Shown in pieces: positions 34,495 to 48,000 of a stretch of 64,000 nucleotides of DNA. Source of the stretch: Pristionchus mayeri (lineage: Eukaryota > Nematoda > Chromadorea > Rhabditida > Neodiplogasteridae). The stretch spans positions 26,364,619 through 26,428,618 of the forward strand of contig BTRK01000004.1 of the NCBI GenBank assembly GCA_036245805.1, in the 5' to 3' direction. The number at the start of each line of letters is the position of its first letter. The stretch's first letter is position 1. The translations under genes were made by a program, and so were the position numbers. The notes beneath the pieces are model-generated. The model had not been told where the DNA came from, did no database searches, and saw nothing but the letters and a program-made list of their open reading frames with translations.

Positions 34495-37010
34495 TCATTT
34501 ACAATTACGTTATTTTTTGTCCAAAGTTGATATGGTAAAATAACGGACACTTTCCAGTTTCCCGCAGTAGTCTGTTGCTTGACGTCGCTCTCCAACGTCG
34601 ACCATTTACACGTAGAACACGAAAGAAAGATTGCATCTCCAGAATTATGCGCAGAGAGTGTAGATGCTATATAGGCTCGATATTACGAACAATGGACATG
34701 ATGAAGGAGATAAAAAAACATACAACAGATAGGGCATTGATAACAATTGACGCATCTATTCTTTCGAACCCTTGCTTCTCCAACAGGCACATTCTCTAGG
34801 CAGGTGCCACAGAACGTACAATCAAGCTCATTATGAGTGCACGATGGACATCTAAATAAAAACTTTATTTAGATAGTTGGCGACCTGCGAAGCGGGTCGC
34901 CAACTGTGACAATGACTGCTCTCTCTGCGCACCCTGCTTGTCTGGCGCTCTCGCCTATTTCGCAATCGGAGAAGCAAGGTGCCTCAAGGCAATTTTTTTC
35001 CCGACATCCCGTTGAAAGTCATGGTCCCTTTTCTGATCAAAAAATGGTGCGGTACGTGCAGGCATTTCTATGCTTAACGACACGGTTTACATCCCTTATT
35101 TACGGTTCTGTATTTCACGACTAGAAATGTAGTGTTGTGCTTGGTTCGTAAACATCGCCCGTTCACACAAATCAATGAAAATACGAAAACCGTATAGCAC
35201 TAATACAGTACTTTGAAAGAAACGGTAGAAAAGCTACAGACTCTCAGGCAAGATTTTCAAAAAAATTACAGTACCACAGGAAACCATCATGGTCTGTGTA
35301 AATGAATTTACAGTACATCTTCTTTCACAGGGGTGGCCATTTTTTACCTAGTATGTCGATGAAAATATTGCCGTGGTGCCTAGGGAAAGCATAGGGGGTA
35401 GACGCAGAGGAAAAAGTGGGCGGAGCCTCTTGCCCCTCAACTGCAGAAGTGCCAACTTTTTTATATTGATATTGACAATCTTACAGAAGCCCAGATTGTG
35501 GTATGTGAAAGGCTAAGCGGATGTGCCGTAAAAGTATGTCTTTAATTTTATATTACGGTGAAGCATTACTCTATTTCTCAATCTCCACTTTGAAGTGGAA
35601 ACCAATAGTAGAGTCGATAGTTTCAAGATACTGTTTTTCCGGTCACCGAAAACTATCTTGAGACCATACAAATTAAGGCATACAACTCGGAATAACACCT
35701 ATCAGTACACTAATCTGGGCTCCTGCAAAAGTGCATCCATGTTTAATGAAGATAAAATACCTTAAAATAGAACAATGTCTGCAGTAGAACAAACGACACA
35801 ATGGAGCCCACTCGGAACACGAACATTCATATAGGATACGATCAAGTTGAAGAAAATCAGCCATCCGCCACTGACTAAGAAATAGACTCATTATACAAAA
35901 GAAATAATAATTTTAAAACCTGCAGCTAATATTATCATTCTAGTTGCAACCAACTATAGTTGTGAGATGCATCTAGATGCAAAACCTATGAATCGCGCAA
36001 TTGAAGTATACTGAAAAACTGACGAAAAAATACGATTATTTGCAAATATTTGTCCAGAAAAGTTTGCACAATATTTGCTAGCAAATATAGTGTAAACTTT
36101 TTCTTCGAAGATCTTCCACATTTGTGGCCACAGAGTATGTTCTAATTACTTATGAAATCGCGAATCAAATCGACTCGATTTAATTAATTAATCGAGCACT
36201 GCGCATGCGCATTAACACTATGAGCGTAATTAGATCTTCAAATCCTAAATAGCGATAAACACCCCTCCAAGAGGCAGTTTCCATGGAGGGTTTTCGATAG
36301 AGTACGTTTCATGCATCAAATTGATCAATTGAGAAGATCGATCTAGATCGCAATCGGATCCGAAATCAATATCCGGAATTTCTAGTTCCAGCGATTTCCG
36401 AAAATCACTCTCGAATCACAGTGTGATTTTTTTCTTTAATATTTATATATTTCTATAATATTAGTTATTTCACAATTTAGCTAAACTCAAACGCATGCGA
36501 AAAATATTCATGGAAAAGAAAAATTTTTTGAAATTAAACATGCATTTTGCACGATTTTTTTGAATTTTAGTGACGATATTTACTGAAAGAAAACGACCAT
36601 TTTCCGGCTTCAATTTTGTATTTTCCGGTTTTGGAGGTCGCTTTTTATTGATTACTTTTAGTCGGTGGCCGACATCTTCCACTCGGTTTTGTCGCTTAAT
36701 AATGCAGAATGTTGCAGAACCTTGTCCATACTATGTCTCATGTAGAAAATTTCTACGATCCAGGTACTCTGAATCATAAAAAGGTCAGATTTGTCTTGAG
36801 TATGTCGGCAAAAATCGCAATACAGATTGTTTCCGTGAATGGCACTCATTCCATTCTCGGAGCACCTACAAGCGGAGTTTCGGAAATCAATGTCCGAGGT
36901 TTGAGTTGCTATATCCTATAGTTGTCTGAATGTCCAAGTAAGCATTAGCTTACAGTGTGTAATGGAGGACATTGACGAAATGACGTTGCAGATAGTTCGC
37001 ATTGATAAGT
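34495..37010. other. Intergenic region, no gene supported
   Basis: Short ORFs only. A short open plus-strand stretch at 36806-36899 (starting MSAKIAIQIV) could be an exon, but its phase to neighbouring open frames does not work out. A perfect 11-bp hairpin is at 34875-34905. A block near 34990-35030 (CCCGTTGAAAGTCATGGTCC) is a diverged repeat also seen near 15170 and 37610. Confidence 0.35.
34875..34905. repeat. Perfect hairpin, 11-bp stem
   Basis: AGTTGGCGACC pairs with GGTCGCCAACT around a 9-nt loop. It could be a small structured site or a transposon remnant; it is not part of any gene I could model. Confidence 0.6.
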
Positions 37011-37023
37011 TCCTTCAGATACG

Positions 37024-38064
37024 ATGCGTAAATTCGTTTCAGAGTTAGCAGAAGAAATGCTGGATTACGTACTAGACTTAAGTTTACTGGAGGAGGTGTT
37101 CACAGAGCACAGAGAAGCTTCTCTAATGGCTCGATTTGGAGCTATTCATTACCCAGAACCATCCACATCGACTTTGGTTTGTTAGGGAGTGGTTTACGAT
37201 AGCTGATCCATTGTTGGGTTAGTTTGAAACATGATTTAGGAGTCGCCAGTTCGGAAGCAGTACGACGTGGTTTGTCCAGAGTGCAAGAGAAGTATCGCCG
37301 CCGTTCGGTTTGCACCTCATCTCGATAAATGCATAGGAATGGGACGGAATTCGTCGCGGTTTGCACTTTTTACACTAATGTCGTATCTGTAAATCAAAGT
37401 ATTAGCGATTGTTCAGAGTTGCTCGTCAGAAAATGCAACAGGGAAATCAAGAAGATCCACCGTCCGATTCGCACAGTGAAGATGAAGTTGTGAGTGGCTT
37501 GTGTTCTTATAATGGATAGTGCAGAATCTGATGAAACTACGTCTTCGTACGGTATTGGTACAATACGATACTATTGCTGACAAGGAATTCTGTATATGAG
37601 ATGAATCGCGTAGGGGGAATGGTCCCTTTCAATATCAAAATAAAACTAGAAAGTGTTTAAAGTTACCCAACACCCGTAAAATTATTCGAATTTCAGCGCG
37701 TGCCTGATCACTGCAAAAGATGTGAGAGAGTATGCAAAAACGAGAGAGTGGGCAGGACGCGCACAAATTCAAATAATTTGTGCGCGTCCTGCCCACTCTC
37801 TTTAATTATGCAGCGATATATAAATTTCTTTATACTAGCTCTCTTGACGGTTCTGTGATACCGTAAAAAAATGTTGAAAATTAAAAGATAAAAGGGCTAA
37901 AATATATTTATGCGTTTTTTTGTTCATAACAGCAATTATGTAGTGTAATTGAATTGCAATTGAAGATAGTCTCGAATGACGACGATGATGTGGACTGGAC
38001 TACGAAGAGGAAGAGAGGGACCAAAGGGAGAAGTCGAACACGGAAGAAGGCCAGAAACGAATAG
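37024..38064 (+). CDS. Unrecognised small protein, three exons, 103 aa
   Basis: Exons 37024-37176, 37430-37489 and 37966-38064 (stop TAG at 38062-38064), all joined in phase 0. TTCCTTCAG ends 5 bp before the ATG and looks like a trans-splice acceptor. The N-terminal third is probably helical ([34 protein letters not shown]). The middle is acidic and Ser-rich ([12 protein letters not shown]). The end is very basic ([20 protein letters not shown]) and would act as a nuclear localisation or nucleic-acid-binding tail. I do not recognise the family; a small nuclear protein is an inference from composition. Intron 2 contains a perfect 26-bp hairpin. It converges with the nhr-67-like gene, whose stop is 430 bp away. 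Confidence 0.55.
37744..37800. repeat. Perfect 26-bp inverted repeat with a 5-nt loop
   Basis: GAGAGTGGGCAGGACGCGCA and six more bases pair without mismatch with the complement ending at 37800. The loop is CAAAT. The sequence is GC-rich in an AT-rich intron. It could be a MITE relic or a structured RNA element. Confidence 0.85.
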
Positions 38065-38496
38065 ACCACCCATCACTTCCCTTTCCCGCTTATTCATTTT
38101 ACTCCCATTTGTTGATTGTTGGTTGTTGATGATCGTGGGTGAGTCTCTCCCCTTACGGGTTCCGTGCTCGAATCACCGGGTGTTCTCCCTCTCAAGGGCA
38201 TTTCGTAGCTTTCAATTCCTCCATCTTCATGTCTCCTTCACGAGATATTGTCTTTCATTCGAATTCACAGATGGCAATGAATACATCTTTATTTCTGTCC
38301 ATATAACCCATCAAGATGCAAAAAACGAAGAGAACCATGTGCTGAAGTGTGGAATCGATTCTAGAGGGACTTGAGGAGGGGGGGGGGGGGAATTCACGGG
38401 ATATTTTACCCCAAGGGGCCTCTGATTGGAAGTGGAAGGAAGTTGGAGGAAGCCGATACCTTTTCGCTTCTCGCACCAAGTAATAACTCTCAATCT

Positions 38497-41095
38497 TTAC
38501 GCCCAATTTTCGACTTTAGGCTCCCTTGGAGCCAGAGTGCTAATGGGGAGAAGATTACTGTACGGAGAGGAAGATGGAGGGAGAGAGGTTGAGGGGTCGA
38601 GAGGGGAGGGAGAGGAGGGATGAGGGGAGGAGGGAGTGTGAGTGGGAGAGAGAGAGGGAAGGGTAGAAGGAAGAAAGGCTGCGACCATCATGAGGGGATT
38701 CAGGACGAGACTTGAGATGAGTTGAGGCATCGAACTGTTGTGGATGGTGGGTCGGAAGAAGAGGGAGACCACACTCTACAGGGAGATACCATTAGGGCAG
38801 AAGGATACTCCAGACGAACCTCCTCGTTGACAGTGGAGCTGGCTGCTAGAGAATGGAGGAATCGACGGGGGGAGGAGGGGTACTTGCTAGCTTGATAGGC
38901 AGTCAATTGAATAGTCAAACTATTCTTCATTATCGTCCCATCTGAAGAAACTCCGAATCATGGGAGCATTGTGATGAATTGGATAGGGAGAGGAATGGGG
39001 GAGCACTCACCTCTGTACAGGGAGATCAACTTCAGCATTCTCATCTCCGTCACATCCAGATTGAGTGCCCGGAGAGACTCAATGGCATCGACTACCTACA
39101 GCAGATACTGTAGAAGGGACGGATTACTGTACTCACATCTTGCCCCTCTCCCCCATTCCTCTCCATCTCACTCTCCAACTGGTCTTTCGGGAGGGAATTC
39201 GTCTCCATTCCTTGAAGCAGGAAGAGACCCGGCCAAGCAGCGCATAGATAGGAGATCTGAGAGAGAATACGGTAAGTGAGTGAGTGAGTCTGCCAATCCC
39301 TCCTCTCTTCCCATCCCTTCCCTGCCTCCTCTTTCCCATCGACGACAAGCTTGTCCAGTCGCACATATCAAAGTAGTGGAGTGTGAGACTCGAGAAAGTG
39401 AGTCGAAAATGGGTACGGTAGAGGGGGGGAGAGACTCATTCGTGTGGGGCACTCCTGTCTGAGGGGGGGGGGGATAGACTCACTTGGTCAGAGGTGGATA
39501 CTCCTGAGATTGTAAGGGTGTGACGAGACCAAAGAAGCATCTGGAGGCAATCTCTGATGGGTAAAGAGAACATAGATATTCTACTCACCTCGAATAATAT
39601 TTTAGCAGCTGTGGAAGGTAGATTGAAATTGTGGCTACTTGAAGGAAGAGTGAGATCGAGAGGGAAGGAAGAAGGGAAGATGGGGAATGGAGTAAGCATG
39701 GGAAGGGACAGTTTAGAGTCCATCTGAAAGAAGACGGTCAGAATCCTTCCATTTCGAGAATTAAAGAGATACGAGACAAATGACTAACGAATTTTTGTGT
39801 ATACAACCAGAGTAGAGAGAGAAAATGAGTGCTGAGTGGGGGGGGGGGGGGGGGAATGAAGAAGAGACGACACGAATACAAGGATCGAGACTAAGTGAGG
39901 GACTTAATATCATCAGAAACGAGTTAACTAATGCGAGAATAAGCGAGAGAATATAAAATGAAATAATTGATGAGTACTGTATCACAAGTGAATGAGTGGC
40001 TGTCGTGAGAGATCGAGGCGGTATCTCAAAGTGCGCGAGTGCATCAAAGTCCCCTGAGTACTCAGAGACTATCCATCTCGATGAACACTCTAATCCCAGT
40101 CTCTTTTGTGGCGAGACAATGCGGGTCGGGAACCGTTCAAAGAGAAGGAGAGACTATCACTCTACTCTTTATCCCTACTCTTGTTAATCCCGCGGGAAGC
40201 GTTTGACCCGCGCAATCAGCAGATTACTGTATTCGATCGGAATGGAATCGATAGATTATCACGGGATGAAAGAGTTCAAATCTAACGGGGATGAAAAGGA
40301 AAAGAATGGAGACGAGAGATTGAATCGGATTACAGTAGTCAGTAGGGAAGACCGGTTGTCAATTAGAGAGGCCAACTGTCAAAAGTAAGAGTGAGTGGTT
40401 ACTGTAGATTGGGAAGGGAAAGGGACTGACTGATGAAGGGGGGAAGATGGTGGGTTGGGAGGAAGGGAGGACTCGATTCCTCGTTGAGTTCCTCGGACCT
40501 CTCTCATGTTGAACTGCCTCTTTATTCATGCCCTACAGAGAGAAAGAGTTCGTAACATAGAGAGATCTCGCCGCTACAACTCACTATTTCGATGCAACGT
40601 TTAAGGCGGCAGGCCCTGTAAAGGATAGGATAAGAGTTCAACTGAGGATAGGATAAGATAGGAGAAGAATAGTGGGGGAGGGGTACCTGCATTGGTTGCG
40701 ATGAGTCTTGTCGACTATGCATCGTCCCTCCTCTGGATTCCCCTTGTTCTTACACAGATAGTGGCGATGTCTACGGATGGACCTCTGAGTGATCAAAGAT
40801 CAATGGGAGGGAAGAGAGACTGAGAAGGGATGGATCAAAGTGCTCGGAAGGAGTTATACCTTGAAGAATCCTGCACATCCATCGCATGAGAATTTGTTGT
40901 AGTGTTTGCCAGAGGAGTGATCCTGACACACTTCACAGGGCACATCCAGCAGAATTCGACCTGATCAAGAGAGAGGGAGAGAGAGCAGATTACGGTAGCT
41001 CTGTCCACATCAAGCGATTAATGAGATAATTAAAGAAAGGAGATGGTCTAATTGTAGAAGGTACAGTACTCACTTGAAGGAGTAGAAGTCAACAT
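38497..41095 (-). CDS. nhr-67: Tailless/NR2E-type nuclear hormone receptor (nhr-67-like)
   Basis: Ligand-regulated-type transcription factor; C. elegans nhr-67 controls neuronal and uterine/linker cell fates. Exons, minus strand: 41095-41074, 40960-40860, 40784-40687, 40615-40585, 40532-40431, 39723-39589, 39551-39484, 39256-39137, 39095-39011, 38941-38820 and 38775-38497. The DNA-binding domain is unmistakable: [20 protein letters not shown], then P-box [41 protein letters not shown] and the tailless-type C-terminal extension [16 protein letters not shown]. The ligand-binding domain is diverged but collinear ([72 protein letters not shown]). A Pro/Ser-rich tail of about 65 residues extends beyond the usual end. 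The 39484/39256 junction does not keep phase, so a small exon or a sequence error is hidden there. Confidence 0.92.
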
Positions 41096-41531
41096 GGAAA
41101 TGGTGGAGGGATCTACAATGACTCTCACCCCAATCTCATTCCTCAGTCGCTTAGTCGGGGGCGGAGTCAAGGGATCTCATTGGTGGAGGAAAGCCACGCC
41201 CTCCCCTCTTTCTATCTATGACAACACATGTACACAATACTAACATACATTCAAGTAGATCCGGGAATCCATATTTTCTTTGTCGGATCGAGATCTTGAG
41301 TGGGTGTATCAGAGAAAGGGATATGAATACCATACCCGGGGGACTTCTTGCACTGTCTCTATTCACGCCCAGCAGGATTCCCATTGTGACACTTCCAATA
41401 TACGAGTCACCAATATCGCAACATATTTATGAAAGCAGTCAATTTTACAATTAAATATGTATTTATAGATACAACCTTTATGGAAATATGTCTAAAACGT
41501 ATGATATGAATAGCTCTGGAATTAGACCAAT

Positions 41532-44500
41532 CTAGCAGATAAGTTCATCCGTCTTGACTTCTCTATCCTTGAATTCCTCCAAATTCTCTCCATCGTAAGA
41601 GCGGGAAGGATGAATTCTGATCTTGGTTCCTTCGTCCACCTTCGCTCCTCTCGCTACGAGCCAGCCAGAGTGCAGACTGTACACGTCTCTACTGCAATGA
41701 TCCCACTTGCCTCCCTTCTCTCACTCCCCTCTCTCGCACCTTCCATCCATCAGACAATCCATAATTGGAGACCATCGAGGTTCAATCTATACTCACCGAC
41801 AAGTGGAGAAGCAGTCAGTGCCAGCCGAGTCGGGATTCTTGAGGGGAGAGAACTCCTCTTCTCTCTCCACCTGAGAATAGAAGGAGGAGGGGTAGTGGGG
41901 GGGGGGGGGGGGGGGGGGAGGCGTACCTCCATGATGTAGAAGTTCTTGCTCTTCTCGAAGACATCGAACACGAACTGCTCCAATTTGATACCATTGGGAG
42001 AGGGAGGCTTCACCTGCAAGGAATTCGCTCCTCCCCTTCATCCAATCCTTCCTTCTCCTTCCTTCTCACCACTTCTCCATTCTCATTCACGAATCCAATC
42101 TTCTTCTCTGCACGATGGTACGGAAGATGGAAGTCAGGAGTGATCAAGCTTGACAATTCCATCCATCTTCATACCAGATGAATCCCTACCTCTTGAGGAA
42201 GTCGAGAGTGAAGAGGTGATTGGCGATATTGCCAGCCCTGTACTCCAGTCTCCCATCGGGCAGGCATCTGCAATCTCCTGCTATCCCCCCCCCCTCTCTC
42301 TCTCTCCTCACCTGGATGCGAGTTCTCCCAGTTCAGAGTACTCGACGACCGTCGGTTTCCCTCCATTCATACAGACCACTCCTACTTTCTCTCCTGCATC
42401 CACTCTCTTTACTGCCTGCAATCAATACCTTCCATCTACTGTATCTGCAAAAACATCTCTTCTAACCACTTCCCTTCCTTAATCAATATTCCACCCTACC
42501 GTATCTCATTCATCGCCCGAGGGGGCAAGAAGTGGAATAAAGAAGGATAAGGGAGGGGAAAGGCCAATAATATTCGTCGAGATTGCCTTAGGCTACTCTT
42601 TCCACTCCAAATATTGAAGAAGGGTGGGGGGGGGGGGGGGTGAACATGAAGTGAAGTGTCCTCCCTCTCAAGGGGACAGCTTCTTCTCCTATTCTACTGC
42701 TGCTTCCAGTCAGAATGGTGATGAGTGAATGAATGGAGGAAGAGGAGTGAAGAGGGAGGAATCATTGTAGTCATCCAACTCTTCCTTCTCTACCTCATGG
42801 AGGAAGAGGAGTGAAGAGGGAGGAATCATTATAGTCATCCAACCTTCCCTTCTCTACCTCACTCCATCAGACTCAACCATGAGGGACGAGGGACAATCAT
42901 CTGGATGGAGTATCAAGTGAGAGGAGTACTCGGCATTCGCAAGCTGTGTGTGCACTTCCCATTTAGATGGGTTGTGACCTCATCGAGAGAGGGATCAAAG
43001 AAGAGAGAAGAGAACAGATGTAGGGTATTACATGATAGAGAGAGAAGGAGAGAGGGAGAGGGAAGGATATGCATCCAAAGGGATACGCTCACCCATACAA
43101 TGCGGATTATCTGTTAATGAGAGACTGACGAAGCGATGGTCAGGGAGAGGGAGGGAGAGACGTCGATTGATATCAATCAGCTACTCCATCCTCGACAACC
43201 AACTCCCTTCCAGCAGGGGTGAAGAGTGGTGAGAAGGCGATGGGAGCGGGTCGAGAAGGGCAACAATACACAAGGGCATGTCCATACTGTCCACACGACT
43301 CATTACATTAGTGCCACCCTCCCTCTTCTATCTAGACACTTATCGAATATATCGCCCCGTATCCATCTTTTTCGAGATGTAGCATTATTACCTTGGCGAT
43401 GCAGTCAGCTCCTTTATCGACGGCGATTCCTACCATGAGAGGGTCTGCCACCTCAAAGTACTCCTCCTCCCCCTCTCTTCCCCTCTCCAGTCTACCTTGC
43501 AGAGCACGTTATCCACCGAGTAGACGTGAATCCATTTGACTCCCTTCCCCGATAATTGACCGAGGAGAGGAGCAAGAGCCGAGTAGAGGCCACCGTTCCC
43601 ATCTCAAATACTCCAGTTGAGATACCCCCCTCCCCCCCCTCTAGACTACTTGTGGATAATGATTGAATGGATGAGAGGATAGAGACCTTCACAGTTGCAG
43701 TGCACAATGAGTAGTATCACTCCGTGACACGACTCCATCCTCTCATTCACTCCCTCCTCACTACTTCATCCGAGGTCGAACAAACAGTCTCGACTCTCTC
43801 CTGCTAACTGGGCCATTTCAATAGTCGAGAGATACAGCCTACTCACGCCCTTCGCCCCACACCATTTTCATTCCCAATGAGAGAGCGCAAAGTGGGAGTG
43901 TAACTAACTAGGAGCAGTGGCGACTCTGTTCTTCTCAGCCAGCATTAGTTTCCCCTGCATGTCGAATGCAGGAATATCCTCTTGAGAGAAGAGGAAGATC
44001 CTCTCCTCATCATCCTTCCAATGAGTCTTCTTCACTGCTTCCAAGTGAGTTGCAGTCTCTCCATTCGTCGATCGAGAGGTCATCACCAACCTCAACACTC
44101 CTTCCTCCCCTCCCCCTCCCTTCCACTACTGACCACGGGAGGACGGGACTTCCATTCGGATCCATCTCCTGTCCCATCTTCTCCAATCTCGCCATTCTCG
44201 CTGCTTGGAGACAGAAGAGCGAGTCGTTCTCTGTGAGATGCAGTCCGAGAGGCACCATTCCCTGCCAAGACTCCCTCTCCCCTCCTCCCCCTCTCCCCCT
44301 CACCTTTGGCTGTGGACATCCGAGTCGAGTAGCCTGTCCTCCCGCCATCACGAGTGCAGCCACTTCCCCTCGAGAGATGGCGGCCACTCCTGCAAGCTGT
44401 GTCTGCCAGAGGATAAGGGAGAGACTCACCGAGACGACGTAGTCTTGCCTCCTCCTCTGAGGACAGAGACTTCTTGACGATGTGATGATCATCGGGGACG

Positions 44501-44734
44501 GGAGAGAGATCGGATGGGAGGGGAGAAGTCACCAGAGCAGAAGAGGAGAAGGCAGCAGGACAAGGAGAGAAGTTGAGGGAGAACAACTGACGATACCCTT
44601 ACTAGGGAATGGCGAGGGAGGAATACCTGCTTAGAGAAGTCCTCCTTCTCCGAATCACTCAACTCGTCCCAGTATCTCAGAAGGTGTTCATTCTCCTTGC
44701 CCACGTGCACAAGAAGAGCAGAAGGAGGCGCCAT
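41532..44734 (-). CDS. uap-1: UDP-N-acetylglucosamine pyrophosphorylase
   Basis: Cytosolic enzyme making UDP-GlcNAc from UTP and GlcNAc-1-P for chitin, N-glycan and GPI synthesis. Thirteen exons, minus strand: 44734-44627, 44586-44430, 44389-44304, 44261-44137, 44090-43909, 43602-43496, 43451-43392, 42415-42312, 42267-42190, 42148-42070, 42013-41927, 41870-41797 and 41691-41532, giving 468 aa, close to family length. All phases agree. Landmarks: HLLRYWDELSDSEKEDF, nucleotide-binding AALVMAGGQATRLG (Ala where most members have Gly), APNGNGGLYSAL, VYSVDNVLCKVADPLMVG, KPTVVEYSELGE, YRAGNIANHLFTLDFL, PNGIKLEQFVFDVF and EFSPLKNPDSAGTD. The first four introns are only 40-46 bp; that between exons 7 and 8 is about 980 bp. 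The sequence TTGTCTCAG one base before the ATG suggests trans-splicing. Poly-G/C runs lie in two introns. Confidence 0.95.
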
Positions 44735-45044
44735 CCTGAGACAATCCAAGACTGTGCACGAAAGAGGAATGGGAGAGAAGGGAAGGTAGATCACACCCCT
44801 CTCCCCAAAGACACCAATCAATAGAGGGGGATGGGAGATCATGTTAAATGGTACAGAGAGACATGAAGTAGGGTGAGGGACTGCCTTCAATGGAGAGAAC
44901 AGCAACACGTTGGTATCACACTGTATTTATCAGTGACGAATGATAACGAGTAGATAAGAGAAGTTATGAACGAAGAGAGAGAGAAAAGTCCATTGCGAAC
45001 TGCATTAATAGCGAGGGAGATGTGACGGTAGAGAGAGAAGCGTA

Positions 45045-48000
45045 TCACGAGTCACTTGATCGTTTCTGCGACACCATTTCTCGAAGATTTCGTTCGCTCT
45101 CTTCGACGCTCTTCTCAAGGAACTCGCGCTGCTTGTCAACAGCCACAGCCTGACAATTTATATAAATATAATAATATTTCCAGTCATCTTAGCCCAACTC
45201 CTTGGGAATGTTTCTGGGTGCATAGTAACATAATATAAATCAAAATAATTAGCGCGAAAAAAGTGTAACCCTATGAAACTCAGACAAATCTTTTTAAATT
45301 TTAGAATCTAATTCGAGCACGTGGGTTTAACCATGTATACATATGCAAATTCAATATGAATGGACTCTAGGTGAACTTGTTCAACCCCTGCGAAAGTTTG
45401 AAGAAGATTCATGAATCCGAAATTGAGATAACGGCAGAAATGTAGATGGTGCCTACATGCAGCCTGGCTCAACCGGTCGATGTGGTGCAAAACGAAGTAG
45501 ACCATTGTGATCAGCACCCTCGAAAACACCTTTACGCATGTTTTCGTAAAAATGCTGTGCCAGACCATGTGGGATATTGTTCGACTCTTAGAGAATCGGG
45601 CTCGTATAAAAAGTCGTACCCAAAAAAAAATTATGAATGATTTCGCCCGCACTAGTAAATGGACCTTCTGAGTACTGTACTGTTAACCATTCACTGGTTA
45701 TTCACTCATAAGTCACACCAGTTTGCAATAGATCACCACAACTAAATGCCGGCTCATCAGCCGGTCCCGATAGAAAGACCGACCGCGACGCTAGATCTTG
45801 CGCCGCGGTCGGTCGGTTGTGCTGGGGGTAACTATTGCACTTTGTCCGATGTGCATATTTCAAATTGTCCCACGCCTGGAGAACTTTTGTTGTATTGGGG
45901 AAAATACTATGAACCCCCGTGTCGAGTAATATTAGAAGTAGCTATGGCTAAATTAGATTTCAAAAACTTCCGAATTGATTTAGACAACATTTTCTAATTA
46001 GATTGTGGATATCAAAATAGTCTAACTAGATTGTAAAAATTTGCTTTAAGATTCCCATATGTGCTCATTAGATTCGACTTTAAGGTTTAGGTTACGTGTA
46101 TATATTACGGTTAGCATTTGCTAAACAGATTCTAGCAACTTCATTTTTTTAGAAAGTCCCGTGTCACCCAGCTCCTCAGAAATCATGACAAGCACTAGCA
46201 AAGCTATGCAGAAATAATGGTGTTGAAAAAGCAATGTTCAATTGCGCAACGCTACGGAGCCATCACGAATTTTTTTTGCGTATCCGCACTAATGGGATCA
46301 TAGAGCCAATGCATTTGCTGCACTTGTGCAAATTTTCCGCTCAACCCCACTTGATTCCACTGTTGAACTATTGTCGGGGGTATAAGCAAAAAAATTCGAG
46401 AAAAATCAATATTATTGATAGGAAAACTTGTTTTTCGGCAAAAAGTACCCGATGACGTCATTTTCGGAAGGAGGCACGGCCCGTTAAACAGTGGGAAAAG
46501 AGTCCGGTCCGACAACCGCGTTGCGGCCGTGACGCAGACCAGTTCGACAATAGACAATAGGCGCTTCTGCACAATCCTGGACAATGCAATATTCGCGAAT
46601 GATTTTGTATTTGCATTCGCTATATAGACACGAATACTCATCCTACATTGGACTAAGGCAGTTATTTGGATACCGACAAGTACCCTAGTAATACTTATCA
46701 CACTTATGTAACGACAATTCTAAAGTTTGTCCGGGATTGTGCAGAAGCGCCACCTATCCAAAACGACATTTTAAATTGTTTTACTAACGTATATCAGATT
46801 ATATCACGCCTCTCAGGAGAGATTCGAGCTACTCTAGGGAATGGAGCGGAAATCGCAAAAATGGTTCTAACAAGTTTTGGCTACCTTGAGGCATCCCTAA
46901 CACTCCCCCAAAGTCTCATTGTGCATACTTTATTTTGGGGCACCCTGCATCATGTCGGATATCTGCAGCTCTCTTTTGAGTGCACGTATCGCGCTTATTT
47001 TGATAGATAGATCAAAATTGACATCGGAGTGACCCCCACTCATTTTTTCGAGCTCTATCGATCTATCTAGTTCATTTCCTATAAATTTCAATTTTAAGCA
47101 TGCATCATTCCCACCCAGATATCTCAAAATTGTACACAATGACGCAGGATTTTTTCATTGCAGTTTGTAGAGCTGATGGAGAGCTATCAAATAAGTGGTT
47201 TGCGCCAAAAATACAGGAAGGCCTGCACGAGTTGCGTTTTTAAATATTTCTGATCGTTTGAAGTCATTTCATTCCACACCACTCGGAACTAACAATGGAA
47301 TGAGGAGAGATAATTGAATCATTCCACTCCGCGCACTCGAAATCGCGCCGTGTGGAATGGAATAAAATGACTCCAAACGATCAGAAATCTTTAAAAGCAC
47401 ATAACTTATGCAGACCTTCCTGTATTTCGCCCCTCCGGAGAGCGCTAAAATTAAGTGAATGAGGTTTCCGGGGTAGAATTTCATGCTGATTACGCATATC
47501 CACTTCATTTTTCACGAATTATTAAAATAATTGTAAAATGTCAACTTTTCGAAGACGCAATTTCGAGCCAAATGAGTTACATGTTTGGAACCGCCCTGGC
47601 GAGTAGATTCAGAATCTCAAATTTCATCGATTTTGTCCATAGGCTTTTCGAAATTGGATTGAAATAGTGAGACGAAATCGGCGCTAATCTCTCGTCTTCC
47701 CTCTCGTTCCCTCTGGGCTCTCTCGCACCAACACACTCTCTCGCCTCTTCCTCTCTAGGGAAGAGGGGGGATCGTGGACTGCAGACTCGTTTACCACTGT
47801 TCTCGGCTCACGTTTTCACTCCAATTTCGAAAAGCCTATGGACCAAATCGATAAAATTTGAGATTCTGAATTTACTCGCCACGGCGGTTCCAACCGTTTG
47901 GCTCGAAATTGCGTTTTCGAAAAGTTGGAATTTTAAAATTTATTTATTAGGTTGGCGGGAAAGTCTTTGTCACTCGTTTTGTTTTTACACTGCTCACTAC